From positions 1,386,368 through 1,450,367 of the forward strand of contig OZ026850.1 of NCBI GenBank assembly GCA_964023205.1: a stretch of DNA of 64,000 nucleotides. Reading direction: 5' to 3'. The translations under genes were made by a program, and so were the position numbers. The DNA is from Lutraria lutraria. Taxonomy: Eukaryota; Mollusca; Bivalvia; Venerida; Mactridae. The notes under the pieces were generated by a model that did no database searches, was not told the origin of the DNA, and saw nothing but the letters and a program-made list of their open reading frames with translations. Positions 46,963-60,050 of this stretch are shown here, in pieces; positions within the stretch are counted from its first letter, which is position 1; each line of letters opens with the position of its first letter.

Positions 46963-49900
46963 ATGGAAGGAACACTGACTGAAATCCCACCACCTACTGC
47001 ATTAGGAACTAATGTTGGAAGTGTTAGAAATACTTCACCATGGGGAAAATCTACTGCTACAGTAACTCCCTGCTCGTTGGAGGATGTAATGAGTGAACAG
47101 TTAGCTGGGGAACTTCAAAAACAAGAACATGTTGAAGTCGCTTCCCCGTCTTTTGGGTACGATTTAACAACATTTCAGTCCTAACTCATTTATGATTTAT
47201 TCTGCATTTCTTCATTCCAGACTTGCCCATTTTCCTGGTAGGGAAAAGGATCTAGAAAAAAGACTATTCTCATATTTTTGCATGCAGAATTCATTTTCCA
47301 TTAGATAATTTGACCCAAAGAATTGGTTTTCTGTTTGCTTTGAAGTAAACAAGAACTTTTATGGGCTTGAGTATTCTAACCTATTTTTAAGATACCCAAA
47401 AGTTACTATTAAAGGCCCGGGGGCTACACATTTTCCAAAAGTGTATTTATAGATGATTTTTTTTCCAAAATCATAAATCAGAGTGAATGGTTTAAATTGA
47501 GCTTTAATGTTTACAGCATCAATAAATGGCCTACATGACCTTAGAATGTGTTCATCTATTAAAGTTTAATGGATATTTGGATATATTTTGTTGTTGTTCC
47601 GGGCTCTCCTTTGACCCTTAAAATGGCATTTTGACTCTTGAAATTAGCAAAATAAGGTTTTTGACTCTTGAGAGTTGGAACCAAAGGGTCAAATTTACTA
47701 TCACATAAGTAGAAAATTTTGTTGACTCTTTAAATTTCTATTGGCTAAGGGTCATTAAACTTAAACTTGTTTATTTATTTATAACTACTAAGGATTTTGA
47801 AGGGTTTAGGATTCAATTTTGGATTTACTATTGTCTTCAGGATTTGGAGAGTAGATGTTTTTTAATTGGACTTTATCAGTGAAGGGTCTTTTAATGGGAA
47901 TTTTACAATATGAAGAATGAAATTTATTTGGGATGGTTTGTAATTTTGGACAACCTACTAATGTAAGGAAATGTTCTATGACTTTGAAGTGTAGCATCAA
48001 ATGCAGGGATGAAAGATTTCAGGAATTTCTGTACATATTTTTTATTGTTCTGTATTTTCTCCGCTGCACCAAAGTTTAGATTTCTGATGTCGAAATTTTC
48101 AACTTACACTCATGCTAAATGTTATAATATTTCAGTGCTGAAGTGGACCCAGAAATACAAGAGTTGATAAGTTCCGCAGACACAGAATCTGACACAAACA
48201 GTGATGTAGCCTTGGCTCGTATGTTACAGATGCAGTACGATCAAGAACATAATCAGCTACTACAGGCACAAGAAAAACATTATAACGGAACTAACAAAGG
48301 TTAGCCTCTATTTTATATGCCATTAGGCCAAAGCATATGCCCATCTGTTGACAATGGTTACCTGTGAACAATGGTAACTATTTAGTACACATTTTCTGAT
48401 ACAGTCGATGAAAAAAAAATGATTAAAAAGGTCAAGAGTACTGTGTGTAAATGCTGTGCTTGTCTCAGCTAAGTGATTTTTGTTTACAGTCTTCACCGTC
48501 TTACTTTAGGCCATCCTTAAAAAAATGTTTGTTTACTGTTAACAGACAAAGAAAGTTTTCAGGTAGGTAGGATTTTTTTTCCATTTTTTTATATTTAACC
48601 CAAAATACATGTAAGAATGCTGTTTTTAATGAAAAAAAATATTTTAAAAATCCTGAGGGGCCAAAAAAATGGGTTGGGGCCTTTTTTCGTGTTACAGCAA
48701 ACAATTTTTTTTAATGATGACCTTATTTATCAATGTTATCTTTCTAATTTTTATGTCTGGATAAGTTTTGTTTATAGTCAGTGTGGGTAACTTTGCCTTT
48801 TCAGTGACTTTATCATTTGACAACTATAAGAGTCAGTATCCAAAGTTCAACGATGATGATGATGATGACAATGATAACAAAGATAATGATGAAGATTATG
48901 AAGAAAAATCACCCTGGGGTAAAAATTTAATGAATTAAGTTTCTTATATAATTATCTAGCACTTTCCGATATTGTAACGAAAAAATAAAAATATAATTTA
49001 TAAATATTTTGTATAAGACTCAGTGGTTTTTCACTTTCTATAACAGAGGCCTATTAAAGGCTCCTTCCCAATTGAAAATTTCTTTAAAATCATACAGTTT
49101 TCCCAAAAATCCAAACTTACACCAGCTATTTTATTTCCCAAATCAACAATTTTAGCAATAATTCTTCCCAAAATCAACTGGAAGAAGACAGAATAAACAC
49201 TGCAGACTGAATAAATTGTACATATGGAGCTCTTTGAGTGTGAATGATGTTTTTCTATAAAAGTTAAAAGGAATTAAACAAAATTTATAAATACAGTACA
49301 GCCTCTCCAGAGTGGCCCTCTATTAAGCAACAACCTCTCTTCAACAACAGCATGATTTTTCCCACTGCATGATTTAACTATATATTTAACCTCTTTAGAG
49401 CAACATAATCACTGTCACAGTGATTTTTTAAAATTTTCATAACTACCTGTGGCTTCCTGAAGGGGAAGATATAGCGTGATAAATCATAAAAAGTGAAAAA
49501 TATGAAATAAAAACCATTCTATCATTTTTGTCAATCTCTTCACATAGCCTTTGATTTCAGTGGATTATTTTGCATTGAGCCATTTTTTTGGGAATTCCTG
49601 AAATATGACTTCATTTTTGAGGGAAATACATCATTTTAAGTCGAAAATATAACTTTTTTGGGGGCTAGGGGAAACAGCCTGTGTAAGGCTGTAAGATATA
49701 CGAAAAAAATCACTGATTGTGTATGATTGAGTTTGAATGGTGTCTTTTTGTTGAAGTTAATTTATGAAATAATGTTTGATTATTTTGTTATAGATAAAGA
49801 TAGTATACCTAATTTTAATTCACATGGATACGCTGGGAAAGGAAAGAACATTACAACAAAACATGATTCAGTGATCTGTGGTCGAAAAAATGCTTCCAAA

Positions 49901-52900
49901 ATGATGAACGTGAGTGATTGATGAAATTATTTAAACTTTCGATTAAATCCCTCCCCCCTAAAAGAAATTTTTCCTCGACCTGTGGTATCTAGAATGATTC
50001 CACATATTTTTTACCGTGACGTTTGATAGAAGGGATTGAGGGATACAGTAAATATTCAATTCAAATACAGTCAAGCGTGTGAACAAAGGCCACCTTTGTG
50101 AAAGGCAGAATGGGGCCTAAATGACAGATTGCTTTATTCAGATGTGGCCTTTATTCGGAGGTGGTCTTATTCGGAGGTGGCCTTTATTCAGAGGTGGCCT
50201 TTATTCAGAAGTGGTTGCTGACACATGTTTGACCGTATTAAGTCTTAAAGTTTTTGTATCTTTTATGATATTACTATTGAATGTGAACATAACATTCAAC
50301 CATATAGAGGTCAACCCAAAGCCCTTGACCTTTGTCCACAAGGTCACTTGATGGTTACTTCATTTGTTTACTACAAATAAAATTCATGCAAAATTCTCCC
50401 TTTTTGTGCAGGTATCTTTTTAAGACGCTACTTTAGCATTTTAGAATTATGAACACACTTTTTGTTGACAATGGATGAAATTCATCCAGTTTCCTGATTA
50501 AAGACACTTTATGTAAAATAATGTTCAAATTCTAATTGATTTAGTTTCCACCGGAATTTGTTTGTGGGGATGGAGAAGGGATGGACATGAAGTTATCAAA
50601 TAACGTCTACAACAAACTAAAGCGACACAGTGATGCTGAAAGTAAAAGAAATCAAAAACTTCACGAGAAGAAAGAACATTCTACTGCAGTAAGTTAAACT
50701 GACTTTAATTTAATAGGCAGAAAATTTTGTCTGTTTCTGGTTACCCATCCTATTTTAATCCCCCCCCCTAAGTACTGCTAGGCTGTTTGTTTGGCCTGTG
50801 GAATGGTTCTTTTCTCCCAACTCTACTGCTGGACATTTTGTTAGGCTTGAGGAATGGTTCATCCACTTTCTCATGTTTTGTATGTTTCCACACGCTTTCA
50901 AGAGAAAAAAATTTACTGTTCTTCAGTATTTTGTTCGAAAATTGTATAATGCGGTTTAAATTGTTAAACCTGTTTTCATTGGAAGATAGTCCTAATTTAT
51001 ATTTTATAATGACTGATTGTGGTTCAGTGGTTAGTACGCTGGACTTATAAACCGGCGATCTTGGTTCGAATCTCGGTTGTGGCAGGTCAACCTTTCTAAG
51101 AATTTTTTTTTAAAATGTTGAATTTCCTCCAAGTTGTCGGCTCCTTGTAAAGGTAAAGGATAGGTTTATAGTCTGAAATTATATAATATTCTACCGACTT
51201 TCACAAGTTACGCCCCGATCACTGGGTTATAGGTCGTCCGTTAACACTCGGCACCATAGGCAGCCACGGAACATTGACTTATTTCCCTCACAGGTACCCA
51301 TTTAAACACCTGGGTGGAGAGGAGCAAATGTGGGAAAAATTCCGATGGTCCGGGCGGGATTTGAACCAGGGACCTTACGATCACAAAGCAAGCTTCCTAC
51401 CACTGGACCACCGCTCCCAACTAGCAGAGTAAGTTAGTACTGGTTAAAATACAGTCCAGGAAAACTCATTAGACCGGCCGCCATTATTTGACTGAATTTA
51501 TTTTTAAAAACGGCATAGCCATTACAACATTACAACCCTCTGAAATGAAATGAGATTTGTTGTGAAGTGTGAAATGTAGTGATGTTTCAACATGTGTGTC
51601 CTAGAAACATTATACATATTATACTGCATTCTCATTTATTTTCGTCGGGCTCAATTTTCGTGGTTTTTACTAAAATGGCTATTTCGTGGGGACATTAATT
51701 TGTGGATTTTATGTTTGAAAAAAAACTTATCTCTGCATTTAAATTTGTGGGGATTTGATTTCGTGGATGAGTAGAACCATGAAATCCACGAAATTAAATC
51801 CCCAACAAAAATTAATGATTCAACAGTACATATTTTGGAATATTTTTATAGGAACATGCAGTGGATCCCCGCACTCGACTGTCTCTGTACAAAATGGTGA
51901 ACAATGGTACTTTAGAATCAATTAGTGGTACTGTGAGCACAGGCAAAGAATCGGTCATCCTTCACGCTCTGGGTGGAAGGTAAGTTGTCTCCCTTGTTGA
52001 CCCCGCCTTCTCTAAGAGCTATTGAAAGTTTTCTACTGTACTGAGTAGAATTTAATAACTTCAGATGGGCTGGCTACAGACTTTATTTAGATGTGTAGTG
52101 GGGAGATCATTTCAACCAAAGTTTTTCTATGTTTCTGGCCCAAGCACGATTTATTGACAACAAATTATGTTTGGATCATTCTAATTAGCTGCAGTATCTT
52201 TCTTAGACTTTGATGACTGATGTAAAAATCTTGTATGCTTAAGTTATATGTTAACTCGAGCCTTTCTTTACTCGAAGTATGCGAAGAGAGAAGATAATTG
52301 TTTCTGCTATGTTGTTATGGGCTAGAGGCCTGAATCATGAATAAATAGTTGTTGTTGTATGTTGAAAGATTAAAAACTTTACCTTGAACAAAGGCATGTA
52401 TTTGACCTCTAAAGCCGTCTTCGAATTAGTGGATCGCCCCCTGCCCGAAAGGATTTCTTTCCTTCTTTAAGTCTTTTGGGGGGAAACCTAGTTTAGAGAG
52501 TTTCCTTCATAAAATATATAGTCGGGCAACCTGTCACAAAAAAAATAATTCAAAGACTGCTAAAGAATAGCAAAGTCTAATTGAATACTTAAGAATTTTA
52601 TAGCATTCTGTTACTAAAATGGACAGTCTATTGCATAAAACTTTAAAAATACATGAATATGTATAAATTATGACATTTATTTTTCTAGTTTCAAAGATCA
52701 GCAGTTACCTGCCGAAGTCGCAATCAAAGTATTTAAGACAACTTTGAATGAATTTAAAACCAGAGAGAAATATGTCCACGGCGATCATAGATTTTCTAAA
52801 GATGATTACAAGAAACAGAACCCTCGAAAAATCATCTTAATGTGGGCGATGAAAGAGGCGGCAAATTTAAATCGGTAAATATTTTTTTGTTTCTTATTAT

Positions 52901-55900
52901 GTTATTCAAATAGTACTGTGTAATTGGAGGAGGAAAAACAAAGTACTCAACACTGGGCTCAAACCTATGACCTCCTGCTTGCAAGTCTGATGCTATACCA
53001 ACTGAGCTAATTGGGCTGGCTGATTAATGTCACAAGCAATTTTCTTACACAAATACTTTACACAATCTTGCTACATTCATCTTTCCTTTTTTTCGAGGTA
53101 ATTTATTAAGACAACTACAGGCTCTTAAGACTAACCCAGTCTTTGTCTCATCTTAGGACTTATTTACGAAGAACACAGAAATACGCACTTTAAACTATAC
53201 ATTATAAACATAAGCTGAGACTTAAGTCTATGGGTGGTTAGTGGTCTATTGGTATTAATTATACCCTGCAAACAAAGTATATTGGAGTCACTCTTTGGTT
53301 GGTGGATCGGTCTGTTTGTCCACATTCTATTTCACAAGTTTGTTGAGCAAACTACTTCCACATTCTTTATGCGATTGCAATGAAATTTGAAATATGTCAT
53401 CACCATGAAGTGTAAATGTGCAAAACACAATTTTCATGCCCGATGATCCTCTCATTCCAGAGTTATATGTCCTTGAACTTAGCCATGTAGTATACTATCG
53501 CATTCTTAGTTTCAAAGCAGTGACTGGGGTATTAGTAACTTCTGTGACAAAGGTCTAGTTACTTATGACGTTAGATCAGGTTCCTGAACTTTGTTTCCAA
53601 TTTATTTATTGATTTATTTATTAATTCACGAATTGAATGATGCCATTTTCTTTCTGTTTTCAGGATGAAGAAATTCGCTATCCCATGTCCTGTTGTGTAC
53701 GTTTTAAAGAAACACGTTATAGTGATGTCATTTATTGGCAATGAACAGAAACCAGCCCCTAAATTGAAGGACGCTAAATTGTCATTTGCTGAATACTGTG
53801 AGGCGTTCGAACAGTTAGTTCCGGTATGTAAACCTTTGCGATATTTTTTGTATTTTTTAGAAAATTTTCTTAAAACATAGTAGATGCTTCATATGTTTAT
53901 TCTCGGTACTTTTAGGGTTTTTTAGGGGATATGCCGGCCATCTTGTTGAGCTGACCTGTTTGACTTTGTAATGCCATGGCTTAACACGGAACTGCTGAGC
54001 TGAAGATCACTGGTTCAAGTCCCGGCCCCTGAGGCTATAAAACTTGAGATTGGTCTCCGAGCTCAAATCTTATATCTTGTCTTTTAACGTTTCTAAGTTA
54101 ATTATGATCTGTGAGACAATAATGATATTATAGATACATTAGTCTGACAGTATTAATTGATCTGAACATGTATTTACACATTAATCTTCTCAACGAAAAT
54201 ATTTTGAGAATGGAATCGAGATTTGAGCACAGAGACTGTTCTCATGTTTTATAACCTCGGGCCTGGAAATGGTTGCGACATTTAGATTTGTGAAATTGTA
54301 TCTATTATCATTTATTCTCCTCTAAGTTTGTGTCGTGGAATGAAAGACAAGTACATTACATTGGCTTATCCCCTGTCTGATACACATAAATGAATTACAA
54401 AATGTACTTTAAAGGAGGAGCGGATAAGTTAGTAACAGATGACCTTAATTGATGGCAATAAGACAAAAGGAAAGAAGCGTTTTGATACACATTGATTTCA
54501 GTTCTCACTTGTAGCCCGCCCGGCTTGCTCAGTGGTTAGAGCGTTTGTCTACTGATCGAGAGGTTGTGAGTTTGAAACCCGGATGAGGCTCACACTGTCC
54601 GTGACAAATTTGACTGAATATATTACATCCTTAAATTGTCCTCCACCTCTAAATTATGTGGGATACCTGGGCAGAAGTTTAAGGATTGAATGTGGTTAGT
54701 ACTGGTTAGGCCAAAATGAAGTCCAGGATAGCTGGTTAGGATATGTGCCCGCCAAGATATGACTGTAATAATGTTGTAAATGGTGTAAAACCCGATGAAA
54801 CAAACAAACAAGTTTTCACTGGTGATAATTTTGTAGATTATGAAGAAGATGTATCGTGAATGTGGTTTGATCCACGCCGATCTGAGCGAATATAATATGT
54901 TGTGGTGGAACAATAAAGTTTGGTTAATCGATGTTAGTCAAGCTGTGGATAAAACACATCCTAGTGCAATGGAGTTTTTGTATCGAGATTGTTGTAATGT
55001 CATCCATGTAAGTATTTATTAAGATTAATCTGTCAGTTTTAAGTCGCCTGAACACAGCTTATGGTGTCATACAGAACTATGGTTATTACTAGTTCCGGGT
55101 CCCATAACTAAATTGGTCTTTTTTATTTCGTCTTGTTGACCATTTTAGTTATGGAATTGTCCTCTTACAAAGTCAACAGCTTAAGACGCTTGTTCACGCG
55201 TCTATTGAATCAGATCAATTTACATGCTTTCCGGAATGCTACAGACTTAATCCAAAGCATTTACGAGGAACATTTTGAAATTAAGGGTAGTATGAAACAT
55301 CGGCAAAATATTTGATAACTTTCGTCTGTCGAAGGTTTATTTTTGGTCATATTGATAGATTATACTATAATTCATCGAATTGTACACAAGTTTTACGGAA
55401 ATTTGTGCGTTAAATAGGGAAACGACGCGACTCAGATTGTGTCGTTTACCTGTTAGCTTTTAAAGAACAAGTGGCTTTGACGATGAACTGCAATGCAAAC
55501 GTATCATCGTCAAAGACCCTTCGACTACCGCCTTTCATGTTATATACAATCAATCAAACCTGTATTTACAGCCACATCAGAAAAAAGGCCACCCTGTAAA
55601 TGACAAACCTTCATTAATTAATTATTAAGAATAAACTGACCTCTGGATAAAGTCGACCTGTCAATAAAGGTCACATTATCTCTTTCTCAAGGGTGGCCTT
55701 TGTTCACAGGTTTGACTGTGCATGTTGAATGAAATGTTAAAATCCGGTTTTGGTCAGCTAAAAATGATGTTTACTTAGTGTTTTAGGAATTTCTTGCCCA
55801 AGTATGTTTTGTATAATCATACTTGTGGTTGTATTATGTGTATCACATCCGTCTTGCTTTTTTTTCTAGAGTTGTCTCCCTTACTTTATGATTAAAGCAT

Positions 55901-56661
55901 CATTAAGCATGAGTTGTCTTTCTTAGACTTTACCATTAAGTTCAGATAAGTTTGGCTGGCTTGCGTTAAGTGCCAATGATGTATATATATTCACTTCTTA
56001 AAAATGTTTTCTTAAAACTGTGCCCTATATTGCTATCTGTTTATTCTTGTGATTTTTTTTTCAGTTTTTTAAATCTAAAAATGTCCTGGAGTCTCAAACA
56101 CCTGAATGGTTGTTTAATGAAGTGACAGGATTAGATATTCAAGGGGAAGGTGCTGACTTAGTATCTCAGGTGAGTAATCTATTGCTCTTTAAAATTGACT
56201 GGTTTTCAAGATTATAAAAATTGACTGGTTTTCAAGATTATAAAATTGGACTGGTTTTATCCCAACATCTGGTGTCACCGAAATGAATATTCGGTAGGGA
56301 TTTCTCCGTATGTATTTCAATGTTAAATAGCCTCGATTATCAAATCTTGTTATCCGAAACCATATATTATCCAAATTAATATTCCTGCCTGTCAATATTG
56401 GTTAATCAAGGTTTTACCGTTCTTTAATCTATTGCGTTCGTATTCCAGGCGCAGTGTTATTATAAAGAAAAAAATGAAGAACTTCTCGCAAATCAGTTAA
56501 GCACCAGAACTTATCAGTTTGACTATTTCTGGGAGAAATCAATGGCTGGTAAATTCCCCGAACAATTAAATGAATCTGATAGTGACAGTGATGAAGAGGT
56601 TGAAGATGAAAATAAACTGAGTTTAAATGAAAAAGGTGAAATTGACGAATTAAAGGAATAA
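46963..56661 (+). CDS. RIOK3: RIO kinase 3, 11 coding exons, 564 aa
   Basis: An atypical serine/threonine kinase of the RIO family; RIOK3 acts in pre-40S ribosome maturation and innate signalling in vertebrates. Coding exons: 46963-47156, 48136-48299, 48805-48918, 49794-49909, 50545-50688, 51852-51979, 52689-52874, 53664-53823, 54837-55007, 56065-56169, 56449-56661. All borders fit GT/AG, phases agree, and the total of 1695 nt is divisible by three. Landmarks in order: CSLEDVMSEQLAGELQ (RIOK3-specific N-terminus), GYAGKGKNITTKHDSVICGRKN, TVSTGKESV (ATP loop), AIKVFK (ATP lysine), PCPVVYVLKKHVIVMSFIG, HADLSEYN (catalytic Asp) and LIDVSQAV (metal Asp). Human RIOK3 is 519 aa; the acidic insert in exon 3 and the tail are longer here. 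The first exon shown begins after a tttcag acceptor at 46914, so a 5' UTR exon exists upstream. Introns carry SINEs and MITEs. Confidence 0.96.
49294..49405 (+). mobile_element. MITE family B, truncated copy in a RIOK3 intron
   Basis: Starts tacagtacagcctctccagagtggccctct and continues gcaacaacctctcttcaaca. The right terminal repeat is missing. Confidence 0.65.
50066..50238 (+). mobile_element. MITE family C copy in a RIOK3 intron
   Basis: cagtcaagcgtgtgaacaaaggcc at the left, acatgtttgaccgta at the right. The interior has four copies of tattcggaggtggcctt, an internal tandem expansion. Confidence 0.7.
51014..51085 (+). mobile_element. tRNA-like SINE head, plus strand
   Basis: A tRNA-like 72-mer with an A box (gtggttcagtggttagtacg) and B box (ggttcgaatctc) at normal spacing. 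The acceptor stem does not pair well, so it is a SINE head rather than a functional tRNA. It lies in a RIOK3 intron. Confidence 0.65.
51090..51418 (-). mobile_element. tRNA-derived SINE, minus strand
   Basis: Read on the minus strand from 51418: gggagcggtggtccagtggt (A box) and ggttcaaatcccgcc (B box) form the head. A ~250-bp body follows, containing the reverse of cacaggtacccatttaaacacctgggtgg. It faces the plus-strand SINE head at 51014. Confidence 0.72.
52948..53022 (-). mobile_element. tRNA-like SINE head or tRNA pseudogene, minus strand
   Basis: The minus strand reads agcccaattagctcagttgg ... gaggtcataggtttgagccc, a tRNA-type A box and B box with an anticodon loop cttgcaa. Stem mismatches and the intronic site argue against a working tRNA. 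Confidence 0.6.
54021..54265. mobile_element. MITE family E copy 1, ~40-bp inverted ends
   Basis: Left ggcccctgaggctataaaact and right (complement) ggcccgaggttataaaacat are inverted; gagctcaaatct lies at the inner edge of both arms. Related copies are at 60410-60638 and 63145-63362. RIOK3 intron. Confidence 0.75.
54512..54600 (+). mobile_element. tRNA-like SINE head, plus strand
   Basis: cggcttgctcagtggttaga (A box) and gtgagtttgaaacccgg (B box) spaced as in a tRNA; a SINE body follows. RIOK3 intron 8. Confidence 0.7.
55551..55722 (-). mobile_element. MITE family C copy, inverted orientation
   Basis: On the minus strand: cagtcaaacctgtgaacaaaggccacccttgagaaag, with the other end caatcaaacctgta. 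RIOK3 intron 9. Confidence 0.72.
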
Positions 56662-57683
56662 GCGTGGATTGTTTAAATCATTTTTAAAAGCATGATTCTC
56701 CGTGTAGTTTCGTGCTTAAGATAAAAAATCATCTTGACTTAGTTCGCTGATCTAGAGGAGGACTGGTGGTGATTTAACTTATTATTGGTTATAGAAATGT
56801 TGGATGGACTTAATTCATTATGGATTGGCTGGTTTGTGTCATGTTTCATAAGGGTGTATAAAGGGCTCTCATTTGACCCTTTAAGTGGCATTTTGACTCT
56901 TGAAATTAGCAAAAAGGGGTCAAATTCACAATTACAGGGATAAAAGTTGAGGAAACTTATAATACTGAAAATGAGGCTGGGGACCACATGACCCCTGCTG
57001 GGTCCAGGGTAAAGCCCTGGCCAGGGGTCCTGGGGGCCGGAAGCTTCCGATTTTTGACCCCCAACTTTTATGTCTAGTTAAAATCCTGTTTATAGATTGG
57101 GAAATTACAATTACACAGAAAATGATTCATGAATTTGTGATATTTTAAATGTTAATACCTGCTTGGTATATTCCTGAAGGTAAATAAAACATAAACTGTA
57201 TTGTTCGTTTTTGTAATCATTATTTAAACAAGAGGTTTTTGTCAAATACAGATGCCACCCTGAAAGCCAACTGGATAGTAAGACCTTGATCTTTGATCTA
57301 CTGACCTTAAAATCAATAGGGGTCATCAACATGTAAAGACCAACCTCCCGACCAAGTCTGAGATCCGTAGGCCGAATCATTTTCTAGTTATTTGTCAGAC
57401 AAGGCTTTGTTATGGACAGACGGATCGAAGGTGGAGGGGTGGGGGCATAATTAAGACAGTAATACCATTATGTTATATATACTACAAATTATCTGTTTGT
57501 TATACCACCTGATTAGATAAGAATTGATTAAAAGTCTGTACAAGCTACGAGGATCAAGAATTAGACTCAACGTGGACGTCAATAAGTGGTGCCGTTCTTG
57601 CATACTTTTTAGCGGAAGTCTGTTAACTAAACAACAGAAAGGAAAACCAATGAACAACTTCAACCAAAGACACTCTTGTGATC
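56662..57683. other. RIOK3 3' flank with dispersed repeats
   Basis: No clear AATAAA within the first 400 bp; aaataaaac is at 57182. 56970-57060 is a GC-rich, self-complementary patch (ccctgctgggtccagggtaaagccctggccagg). 57235-57400 carries 'gaccttaaaatcaataggggtcatc', a dispersed repeat style seen in molluscs (recollection). Confidence 0.45.
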
Positions 57684-57779
57684 TGTCTCCGTGGTCGAGT
57701 GGTTAAAAGTCACTGACTTCAAATTACTGTAACCTCTCACTTATAGAGGGACGTAGGTTCAAGCCCCGCTACCGACCAT
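57684..57779 (+). mobile_element. tRNA-Leu-like SINE head with long variable arm
   Basis: gtctccgtggtcgagtggtt (A box), anticodon-loop-like cttcaaa, a variable arm cctctcacttatagaggg, and ggttcaagccccg (B box). This is class II tRNA geometry. Arm mismatches suggest a SINE head rather than a working tRNA. Confidence 0.65.
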
Positions 57780-58294
57780 GTCTCTTTATATGAGAAAGTA
57801 GGCTGTTGCTTACGGAGGATGGGAGTCTAGAACTGGTTCTTCCCAGGAACGATGGTTAGGTGAACTGTTATATACCTCAGACCTCATAAAACTCTACCAA
57901 CAAACAGACGCTATTGTGGCTTGCCCTAATTTGGGATAATTTTCTCAAAGACTTGGGAACCTGTACTATTGCTTACTAAGTGATAAAACTTAAAGCACCG
58001 AAATGACTGTCGACCTCAATTAAAATGCGTTTGTTTCAAAACATGATTATCTACCGGTAATATCAAGAACAGTCAACCAATTTTTCACGCAACCTTCAAA
58101 ATTTTGTTCTTAATCATGTGTCCTGGGAAATTTACATTATGTTTAACAGAGATAAGGCTAAGAATAGGAGAGACTTTTTATGGTAAGAGATGGCATTTAC
58201 CTTGACATTAGGTTAGAATGTTTGCTGTCTGGTTTATAGTTCATAGGAAGAAATCGTTCAAAGTTTAAGCCAACAAATTTTAGACTTTTAAAGG

Positions 58295-60050
58295 GGTCCA
58301 CAAATGCCAGCACAAAGAAGGGGTCCACTGAGGCCAGCACATAGAAGGGACCTCTGAGGCCAGCACATAGAAGGGGTCCACTGAGGCCAGCACATAGAAG
58401 GGGTCCACAAAGGCCAGCACATAGAAGGGGTCCACTGAGGCCAGCACATAGAAGGGTCTACAAAGACCAGCACATAGAAGGGTCTACAAAGACCAGCACA
58501 TAGAAGGGGTCCACTGAGGCCAGCACATAGAAGGGTCTACAAAGACCAGGACATAGAAGGGGTCCACAAATGCCAGCACATAGAAAGGGACTACAAAGAC
58601 CAGCACATAGAAGGGTCCACAAAGGCCAGCACATAGAAGGGTCCACAAAGACCAGCACATAGAAGGGGTCCACTGAGGCCAGCACATAGAAGGGGTCCAC
58701 TGAGGCCAGCACATAGAAGGGGTCCACTGAGGCAAGCACATAGAAGGGGTCCACAAAGGCCAGCACTTAGAAGGGGTCCACTGAGGCCAGCACATAGAAG
58801 GGTCTACAAAGACCAGCACATAGAAGGGGTCCACAAATGCCAGCACATAGAAAGGGACTACAAAGACCAGCACATAGAAGGGTCCACAAAGGCCAGCACA
58901 TAGAAGGGTCCACAAAGACCAGCACATAGAAGGGTCCACAAAGACCAGCACATAGAAGGGTCCACAAAGACCAGCACATAGAAGCGTCCACAAAGGCCAG
59001 CACATAGAAGGGGTCCACTGAGGCCAGCACATAGAAGGGGTTCACTGAGGCCAGCACATAGAAGCGTCCACAAAGGCCAGCACATAGAAGCGTCCACTGA
59101 GGCCAGCACATAGAAGTGTTCACAAAGGCCAGCACATAGAAGGGGTCCACAAAGGCCAGCACATAGAAGGGTCCACAAAGGCCAGCACATAGAAGCGTCT
59201 ACAAAGGCCAGCACATAGAAGCGTCCACAAAGGCCAGCACATAGAAGGGGTCCACAAAGGCCAGCACATAGAAGCGTCCACAAATGCCAGCACATAGAAG
59301 CGTCCACAAAGGCCAGCACATAGAAGCGTCCACAAAGGCCAGCACATAGAAGCGTCCACAAAGGCCAGCACATAGAAGCGTCCACAAAGGCCAGCACATA
59401 GAAGGGTCCACAAAGGCCAGCACATAGAAGGGGTCCACAAAGGCCAGCACATAGAAGCGTCCACAAAGGCCAGCACATAGAAGGGGTCCATAAAGGCCAG
59501 CACATAGAAGCGTCCATAAAGGCCAGCACATAGAAGCGTCCACAAAGGCCAGCACATAGAAGCGTCCACAAAGGCCAGCACATAGAAGCGTCCACAAAGG
59601 CCAGCACATAGAAGGGTCCACAAAGGCCAGCACATAGAAGGGGTCCACAAAGGCCAGCACATAGAAGGGTCCACAAAGGCCAGCACATAGAAGGGTCCAC
59701 AAAGGCCAGCACATAGAAGGGGTCCACAAAGGCCAGCACATAGAAGGGTCCACTGAGGCCAGCACATAGAAGGGTCCACAAAGGCCAGCACATAGAAGGG
59801 TCCACAAAGGCCAGCACATAGAAAGGTCCACAAAGGCCAGCACATAGAAGGGTCCACAAAGGCCAGCACAAAGAAGGGGTCCACAAAATATGCACATAGA
59901 AGGGGTTCACAATGGCCAGCACATAGGAGGGTCCACAAAGACCAGCACATAGAAGGGTCCCACAAAGGCAGGCACATAGAAGCGTCCACAAAGACCAGCA
60001 CATAGAAGGGTCCACAAAGACCAGCACATAGAAGGGTCCCACAAAGGCAA
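58295..60050. repeat. 26/27-bp minisatellite (ccagcacatagaagggtccacaaagg)
   Basis: About 66 copies of a 26- or 27-bp unit with gg(g)tccac(aaa/tga)gg variants. The minus strand lacks stop codons in nearly every unit and all three frames stay open, giving overlapping false ORFs of up to 394 codons (MCWPLWTPS-type repeats). Because 26-bp units shift the frame and 27-bp units do not, the apparent proteins switch between three peptide repeats. There is no sign of a real gene: no consistent frame and no flanking exons. Confidence 0.96.

Noticed and set aside
55133..55315. 60-codon ORF between RIOK3 exons 9 and 10
   Set aside because: RIOK3 joins in phase across this intron without it, and it matches no RIOK3 segment.
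51014..57779. Functional tRNA genes
   Set aside because: The tRNA-like units have imperfect stems, lie in introns or flanks, and are followed by SINE-type bodies.
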